This document shows positions 56,811 to 64,000 of a DNA stretch of 64,000 bases, one piece after another; position 1 is the first letter of the stretch, and each line of letters starts with the position of its first letter. The position numbers and the translations under genes are program-made. This stretch comes from Ligustrum vulgare. Lineage: Eukaryota; Streptophyta; Magnoliopsida; Lamiales; Oleaceae. The notes under the pieces were generated by a model. That model was not told the origin of the DNA. It saw only the letters and a program-made list of their open reading frames with translations, and did not search any database. The DNA is taken from assembly GCA_963555705.1 (NCBI GenBank), contig OY743169.1, positions 52,066,124 through 52,130,123 of the forward strand, given 5' to 3'.

Positions 56811-57543
56811 ATTTTCACCTCGTCTTGAGCCATACAGGATGGGTCGGTAATCATCACCTCGGTCATGTGAAATCACCTCTCATGCAAAGATCAACTCGTG
56901 ATGTAATTCACCTCGGTAATGTATAACACCTCGGTTCTGACACATGCTGTAGCTATTATCCATTTATTCAGATCAACTCATTGAGTTTATTCATGCATTT
57001 ATCATTGATTCTTCAATCGTTGAATTGGTTTTCCACCTCAACGCAGCGTACAACAAATGTCCCCTCGAGATCGATTTGAAATCCTTGAGAACGGATCTCA
57101 AAATTCCCAGGTCGTTGGCAGTTTCATGTTGATATTTGTCTCTCTGAATTCCGCAGTTATTCTTGCCAGGTGTCTTCATCTAATTGATGGATCATACCTT
57201 GGATCATGTGTAGCTGCCGCCATCTTAATGACAACGTGCCTTGTCATTATGACCATTAGACGGCTCCTCTCTCTTCCCCTAAAAAGGTTTCATTTATTCT
57301 TCATTTTCCTTACGAAATCTTTCTAACTCTCCCAAATTATTGCTGGCTCATACCTGTTTGCGACCTGAACTTGTGCTTGTCCATCGACCAGATCTATTTT
57401 GAGAACTTGTAAGGTGAGGGTATTTCGATAGTTTCACCTCGTTTTATCTTCCCTTCTTAAAAACTTAAAAAATTTTAAAATACTTAGATCGTTATTTTAA
57501 AAGACTAAAAAATAGTGGGATCCTTAGCATTAGTGAGAGTGTT
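56811..57543. other. CACCTCGG-rich leader of gag-like element
   Basis: Repeated CACCTCGGT(A/C)AT and CACCTCGT motifs at 56816-56935 recall the CCTCGGCATA motifs in the 739-bp LTRs at 35700-35840, which hints at related promoters. The 89-codon frame at 57057 is not convincing as a gene. Confidence 0.4.
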
Positions 57544-59629
57544 ATGAGGTCGGGTAATATAGGTGATGACCCTGAGCCGAGCGTGTCATGGAATGATAGT
57601 AGGGAGACCTAGTGTCTTTTCCGAAATGAGGAAGAGGAGGAAGGCAAAATTCGTCAGCCTAACCCCTTAGCCATAGTCTTCTCATCTCGAATTATTGCTC
57701 CCAGTTCATTTCATTATCCTTCATCCGCTTCTTTCAAACGACCTGACCCTCGCCCAAGTTACAGTTTAGATTTTGCTTGTAAGCACTTCCGGTCCAAAGC
57801 CATTGAAGACGAACTGGCCTTGGGGAAAAATAAGTATAGGATTCTGGGCTATGTTCACTTCTTCCTCCCGGAAAACTTCGAGCGGCTGACCAACCACCTT
57901 CTGGTTGAGTTGCTTCAAATTACCAAATCCTTGAGACAGGCCTGCGATTTCCCCTTCCATTCATAATAATGGGCTTCCTCTGTTCTTAGGGGGTTTCTCT
58001 GACCCAAATACATCCTAATGGATGGAGGTATATCCTGGGTTTCATCTCTTTGTACAACCGGCAAGGATATGAGGACCCGATCGTAGATGAGCTCAACTTT
58101 TCTTATCAATTTCAAGCTGATGGCAAAAAGACGGGGTAGGTCTATGCCATGCAGTGGTCGGTTTTTGAGGGGAAGAAATTATTGGTTGACCTGCCTGAAT
58201 CAGTTTTTTAGTAGAAGGAGAAGTGGTTTTATGTAGGCGGAACTGGATGAGTCCTTATCAGAGGGACGATATCAGCTTTCTTGTACATTTTCGTTGTAAG
58301 GAAAAAATCAGTAAGTTTCTACCTCGTGATTTCTTCGAGCCGAAAATTTCTAATATTAATCATCTCTTTTTTTGCAGACATCAGGGAGCCCGAGTTGGAT
58401 CAGGAGACAATCAAGAAAATTGTTGATTTGAAAGAGGAGCCAGACTGGTATAGATCTCTCAAAGAATTGTTAATTGAAGAACGCCTGTTTGAATCAGGTA
58501 TTACTTACATCAATCCATCCGACTATTATCCTCCGCTTTGTAAGTGTGAGAATCTATAATTTTGGACAAAATTTCTTGTTTTTTTCTTATCCGAGGTGAA
58601 CACTTAGTAAATTTATCTTTTGTGTTCGATGTTAGCTCAAAAAGGAAAAAAGAAGATGGAATCCATAAAGGAGAAAAAGGTGGAAAACGCTAAGGCTAAG
58701 GCCCGTAAAAGAGCAGCCCAAAAAAATCAGCGAAGAGCTTGCCTCCTCGCAAAGAGGATCAAATTCCTCCTCCACCTCCTCCGAAGAAATCAAAGTGAGA
58801 TGTCGTTCTGAAGGACCTGCATGATACTTCCATTCCTCCTTCGACTCCAGATGTTAGCGACCAAGCTGGATCATCCAGGACTGTTCCCTTCACTGAAGGT
58901 TCATACCTGGGGGTTAACAGGATTCGAGCTGATCTAGTCAGCTCGTTGAAAGGCCATCGCCCAAAAATCTACAGAGAGTTCCTGTCTACTACCAATTTGA
59001 CTCCTATTGGCTTAATGAAGGTTCCAACCTTGACTAAGGTTTCCATGGATGTCCCTGCTAAGACTTGGACGCCTCATCAAGAGAAATTTTGCGTGGACAT
59101 GCCAGTTGACGACCTCATGGCTACAAGCATGGCTCATCTTGGTCAAGCTTTAAATTACCTCAGCCAAACTCAATCCTGGATGAGCGGGGTGGTCAGTGAC
59201 ACCACCAAGTTCAAGAAAATGGCTAATGAGGCTAGGGCGATGTTCGAGGCTGAGGTGAAGGCCAAGAACGAGGCTGAAGCGAAGTTGAAAGATGCCTTGG
59301 AGGAGGTCGCAAAATTGAAGGAATCCAACGTTGAACTGTCTAAGTTCAAGGATTTGAAAAGGGAGATGGTCATTTTGAATAATGTAGCGACCGAGAAATT
59401 TTCAAATCTTTAAAAATTAGTTTTAACAAACTTGTCGCTACGACTCTCCAAATCCTAACGGTCAAAATTAGCGCTCTCGTCTAGCCTAATAGTTATTTTG
59501 AGATTTTAAGAAAGAAATTGAAAATTTTATAATTCTAAGTCCAATTTCAGATTTCAAAATTTGTTGAAAATCGTTATCTCATTTTTTTAAACCCGAGACT
59601 TTATTTTAATTCAAAATTCAAAATTCTGA

Positions 59630-59633
<4 letters not shown>

Positions 59634-59660
<27 letters not shown>

Positions 59661-59727
59661 GTTGTTGTTGTTGTTGTTGTTGTTGTTATCGTTATCGTTA
59701 TCGTTATCGTTATCGTTATCGTTATCA
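59634..59727. repeat. Compound microsatellite (TTA)n(TTG)n(TCGTTA)n
   Basis: About nine TTA, eight TTG and seven (A)TCGTT units follow each other without interruption inside the outer LTR. The inner LTR, of the same family, lacks them. Confidence 0.9.
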
Positions 59728-61106
59728 AAACTTCTCAATCAGTAAAAAGTTAATTTCCACCAAATATAACTCCAGCCTTCAACTTCCTTCAACTCCAAAT
59801 GTTCCCAATCAATGTTCAGTTACAGTTTCTTCAACTTCAGGCTTCAGCTATGTATAAAATTGTCTTCATTCCTCTCCATTCTTCCCTCACATGAATCTGT
59901 AAGAAAGCTTGGGTAAGAATATCCCTTGTCTCAACCATTAGCTTCCACACCTCATGTGATTTTGCCAATTTGCAGAAGGTTCTCTACTGTCTTTCATCAC
60001 CTCATGCCACTGCTGAAGCTTTCACTAACTCAAGACTTCACCATGAAACACCAGGGCCGAAACATTTCAATTTCAAAATGCAAACTCACACAAGCACTTC
60101 CATCATCTCACGACTCCAATCATCTCCAACCAATCAAACCACCTCTGCCTCACTTTGAATTGACACCCAAAATTGAACCCAACTCCACAGCAAGCACCAA
60201 TCGAAGCCAACCAACGCAGCCCCTTTCAAGTTCACCACTGCCCACTTCCAATAGACACCTAAAACTGCAGAATCCCAATCTCATACCGCAAACCGTCCCT
60301 GCCTCAATTCAATTTCCTCGAAATTGACATCCAAAAATAAACCAAAAATCAAAGAAGAAGTAAGTCCATTGTCTTACCTCAACCACCGGCACCTTCGACC
60401 TCACTTCACCGGAAAACACCCAAAATTGAGCCTCGATTTAATTGATTCTCGCAAACAAAACTGCCCCAAATCCTTCATTTTCACTCACCGCGCATTGGAG
60501 TGTCGCCTAGACGGTTGCGCCACCGCCGGCAGGACGGTCGGCGGCCTGGAATCGGTGGGGCAACACCCTTCGTCGCCCCCGTCTCCTCTACTCTTCTCCC
60601 TCTCTGTGTAGTTTAAGAGAGAGAAGTGGGAGATGCTGATGCTTTATAAAAATATTGATTTTGAAAGATTACCCTTTTATCCCCCAATTTTAAAAAGTAT
60701 TTAATTCGGTCCCTTAAGTTTTAAAATCATTTAATTCACTCCTAACATATTTAATTTTAGTCCCAAGTTTTAAGCCCCTGCAATTTTGAAATATTTTAGC
60801 CAGCCCCTGTATTTCTAAAAAGTTATGAATCAGTCCCAAAGTTCATTATTTACATGAACCAACCCAGATTTCTTACAATTATTTTATTTAATCCCTAAAT
60901 CCTTTTTAAAATCTTATTTTGCATAATATTCATCCTTTTAAAACTTGATTAATCTAAAATATAATTTTAAATATATATTTATTTATTTTATAGGACTAGA
61001 CGAGGGGCAAGAGAATTAGAAGTATTATTTCCGTTTGCTCAATACTCGAGAAATAAGGTAGGCTCTTATTTATAAACTCGTTTTTTCAAAAATGTGCATC
61101 AATGAT

Positions 61107-63226
61107 TGTAGCGATCGGGAATTTTCATTTCTTTCTAAATAAAATATTTTTCGAACTTTAAATGCGCATCGCTACGACTTTTTCCCATTTAATTTAAAAG
61201 AGTATTCGTCTAACCAAATTATAAAGAAATTAAATTAATTTTCATCGTAATTAAATTTCCAGATTTTATTTAAAATATTCTAATGTTTCAATGTCATTAT
61301 CGATTTTAAATCCAAACTTCAAAAAAAAAAAAAAAAAATTGATCCAAAAATATTTTTAGTCCAACCCAACTTCTTTAGGCCCAAAACTATCAACAAATTC
61401 ACACACGTTTTTAATCATACCTAGCAATCTGCATTTTTCCATCTATCAAATCTCTTCCTCAATGGTTATCTACTGCCTTCATCCCTCAACTCCTCCAATC
61501 AAGAAATTATTCTTGCAATTTTCCAAAAAAAATCTGTATCCCCTCTTTCAGCCTCTTAATTCCACATTCAACTTATTACACATTCCTACAATTCTCCCCA
61601 AATCAACAAGACTCCCTCAACTTACCAAATTCAGCAAACGAACAACAACATATATCTCATTTTTCCTCCCACACGAACTCACCCAAGCCAGACAACCTTT
61701 CTGGTAATTTTTCTACTGCATTGCTTCAACACCTCACTGCCACAACCACCACACCTTTCGACATCTTACCCATAACCCATTGCATGTGATTCGAATTCAT
61801 AGCCAACCACCATCGGCCGCTCAATTTCAGATTCCCAATCTGATCATCACCATTTCTGGCAACCTAAAAACTGTAGCCTTCATCCACAACCACCACCACG
61901 TTTGCCTCCTTCGTGGTCAACAGCCAAACCACCACCACCTACAAACCCAAAACAGCAGCCACATCCCACTTTCAACCTCAATCCACACCATTTTCCCCAA
62001 AATCAAACCCAAAAACCAAGATTAAAACAATACCCATAACTTACCTCAACCTTCACCAGAGTTTCTTCACCGGAAAAGCCATGAACTAGATCCCCCATAA
62101 CCTCGGTTACCTCCATTTTCGTAGCCAAAAAAACCCAAAAATATCTTCTTCTTTTTTCACACACTCACACCCACGCCTTCATCGCCGCCACTCGACGGCG
62201 GTTTCACGCCGACGGTTGCAGCAGAGAGGGGCGGAGCCCCTCCCCTCCTCCCCGTCGCCTCTCCCTCGGTCCCTCTACTCTCTCTCTCTATCCAAACACT
62301 TTGAGAGAGAGAGAGAGAGGAATAAGAAAAAAAATTTATATATATTATGTTTAAGTTTTCAAATTTTCCATTTCGCCCCCCCCCCCCAAGAATGTTAAAG
62401 TTTTAATTTTAGTCCCTCTTGCTTAAAGTATTTTTAATTCAGTTGCAAAGAATTCTGTAATTAACGAATCATCCCATTATTTTCGTAAAATTCAATTTTA
62501 GTTCAAAATTCTTAAAATTCAGTTTTCTCAAAAATTTCAATCTAGTCCTCAAACTTTATTTTTGTCACGTTTAAATCTTTAAATTTCTAAAATACTAATT
62601 TAATTAATTTACTTTTTGGCTAGATGAAGCAGTTGGTGATTTGAGAAGCTAACGTACTATTCCCGCACTGATTTTTGAGAACTCGTAAAGTTAAAGGTAG
62701 ACTCGCGCCCACTAATTGATTTAGACTATAATTGCACGTACTTATGTGGATTTGTGTGATTTTTATATGCTTAATTGCATGAGAAAAGACAAGAATATCT
62801 CCTATGAGATAAATTTGAGAATTAAGAAGAGAATATCACTACATTATTTGCATAATTACTTGTCCAATTATCTTGTAGATTAATTATTGGAGTTGAGACT
62901 ACTAAGTATTTCATTTTGAAATGCTCACCCCGTTGTTTTAACAAATTTTGCAGATTTCGGAGATGGTGGCGAGTGATGGGCAATGGCGGCAAATTATAAA
63001 TTGATATTATTTTTTGAAAGTCGTGAATTTCGAAATAATTATTTCATTTTATCAAGAATTTTCATTTTAATAAATTTGTACGAATTATTTTATTTCATCT
63101 GAATTATCGCTAAACTTTTATTCAATAAATGTGATATTTAATATTTAGTCATTTTTTCGCAATAAAGTTTATTCAAAAATTTAGAAAAGTGGAGTTCCCG
63201 TGTTTCTCGGAACTCGGGGCGTTACA
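61107..63226 (+). mobile_element. Solo LTR nested in solo LTR (inner)
   Basis: It starts TGTAGCGATCGGGAATTTTC and ends AACTCGGGGCGTTACA, flanked by ATGAT at 61102-61106 and 63227-63231 (perfect). It is 2120 bp. It is the same family as the outer LTR: both have TCGCTACGAC(T) about 70 bp from the start and a GTCTA(A/G)CC block after it. It is the younger of the two. Confidence 0.85.
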
Positions 63227-64000
63227 ATGATAATTTGGATTATAAACTTAACATGTATGAATGTGTTCATGAAAATTACTTGCTTTTCAAGCATGGGACT
63301 ATGTTACGAGAATTTACTTGCTTAAATGCACGAGACTTGAACTTATATTTATTTACTTGTTCATGAGATTACTGGTGATCTTTAGACACCTGAGATTTGA
63401 ATATCATGATTATGTGTTTTAATTTATAATGTCAAATTATAATTGTGCGCGAGTCTACTGAGTATTTCTTTAAAATACTCACATTTTCCAAAAAACCAAT
63501 TTTGCAACTGATGGAGTTGGCGACGAGGCGTACGATGGTGGCCATTATTGAGATTTATTTCAAGTTTATTTTGTCAAGTTATTTTATATCTTCGAATTTT
63601 TGACCATTTGACTCAAATTTTATAAAATTACGTGATTGACATTTCAGTTATTTTTAGCTTAATTTTTATTTTGAAAGTTAGTTGAGACGATGAAGTGACG
63701 TTCTGGGTATTTAAAACTCAGGGCGTTACAAAGAATGAGATGACTCAGTTGAGGGATTGAAAAGAGGGACTCCTGAAAGAACTCTAGGTGGCCAACCGTA
63801 TTGAAGCCGACCTAAAAAAGGAGAAGGTAGAAATGGAGTCCGTTGCTCAAGTTTCCTACAAAGAGGTCATCAAAAAAATCAAGGATTCTATTGAATATGA
63901 ACATGATGTGGATGAGATGTATTATCTCACATTCAAAGAGATAGTAGAGAATCTGGAGGCCAAACGACCTCAGGTGGACATATCCTTTTTGAAGGAGAAA

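Larger units (their letters stand above)
59383..63730 (+). mobile_element. Solo LTR inserted in gag-like gene (outer)
   Basis: It starts TGTAGCGACCGAGAAATTTT and ends AACTCAGGGCGTTACA. The flanks AATAA and AAGAA differ at one base. Net of the inner LTR it is about 2.2 kb. If the LTR and one flank copy are removed, the host reading frame continues in phase (LNNEMTQL). It contains a GC-rich, plus-strand CT-rich leader (60150-60610) typical of LTR transcription starts. Confidence 0.75.
57544..64000 (+). pseudogene. Intron-containing gag-like gene, split by solo LTRs, right end off-window
   Basis: The ATG at 57544 starts MRSGNIGDDPEPSVSW; a TAG at 57610 is followed in frame by YPSSASFKRPDPRPSYSLDF and ILGYVHFFLPENFERLT. 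A shift leads to IHPNGWRYILGFISLYNRQG and WSVFEGKKLLVDLPE (58010-58210), like the 'putative gypsy type transposon' (PF04195-like) domain. Two likely introns follow: GTAAG near 58295 or 58311 to TTTTTTTGCAG at 58377, and GTAAGTGTGAG at 58541 to TTCGATGTTAG at 58635. A lysine/arginine-rich stretch and a long coiled coil come next (58946-59382). The coil resumes after the LTR at 63731 (MTQLRD, VANRIEADLKKEKVEMES) and runs off the window. Further stops occur after the LTR. The function is unknown; the gene resembles structural proteins of retroelements. Confidence 0.65.

Noticed and set aside
57057..57326. 89-codon frame with a membrane-like segment
   Set aside because: It sits in the leader of the gag-like element, with no conserved motif and a competing minus frame.
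59926..60611. 133- and 95-codon frames
   Set aside because: They lie in the CT-rich leader region of a solo LTR; Pro/Ser-rich composition follows from base composition.

Overview
The window is plant nuclear DNA, most likely a eudicot. It is AT-rich and repeat-dense, carries Stowaway, Tourist and hAT-type miniature elements, Ty1/copia and Ty3/gypsy LTR elements, a Helitron, a CACTA end and a tRNA-type SINE, and its one intact gene has seven exons. That gene resembles asterid (snapdragon-type) acyclic terpene synthases, so an asterid is my guess; the species cannot be told from the sequence.

Only one intact host gene is visible: a TPS-g type terpene synthase (linalool/nerolidol synthase-like) at 45511-49130 on +, seven exons, 576 codons plus stop. 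It has a DDIFD motif and a DDFGSAKDE (NSE/DTE) motif. A small LTR element (TRIM-like) sits in its last intron, exactly between the two halves of the NSE/DTE motif.

Layout. 1-14050: a Tekay/Del-like Ty3/gypsy element on the minus strand with LTRs of about 4 kb, a gag-protease remnant, no pol, and an antisense ORF remnant between PBS and gag. The left LTR carries a Tourist-like MITE and a truncated copia LTR; the right LTR carries a head-to-tail Helitron pair whose empty site is preserved in the left LTR. 14050-18180: miniature elements and a SINE. 18182-43622: one decayed minus-strand copia element blown up to about 25 kb by insertions. Its 3' LTR holds a cluster of one MITE family and then a 10-kb Athila/Tat-like gypsy element, which itself holds a hAT-type element and a solo LTR. 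Its internal region holds a 4.0-kb non-autonomous LTR element with 739-bp LTRs. Its 5' LTR holds two Mutator-like elements, one carrying an AP2/ERF fragment. 43623-49700: the terpene synthase and its flanks. 49734-57500: gypsy pol remnant, inverted LTRs, a CACTA 5' end and a solo LTR. 57544-64000: a decayed, intron-containing gag-like gene split by a solo LTR that is itself split by a second solo LTR.

The host gene is self-contained; everything else is transposon history. Many insertions can be dated relative to one another from target-site duplications and from empty sites present within the same window. I found no tRNA, rRNA or CRISPR features and no second intact host gene.
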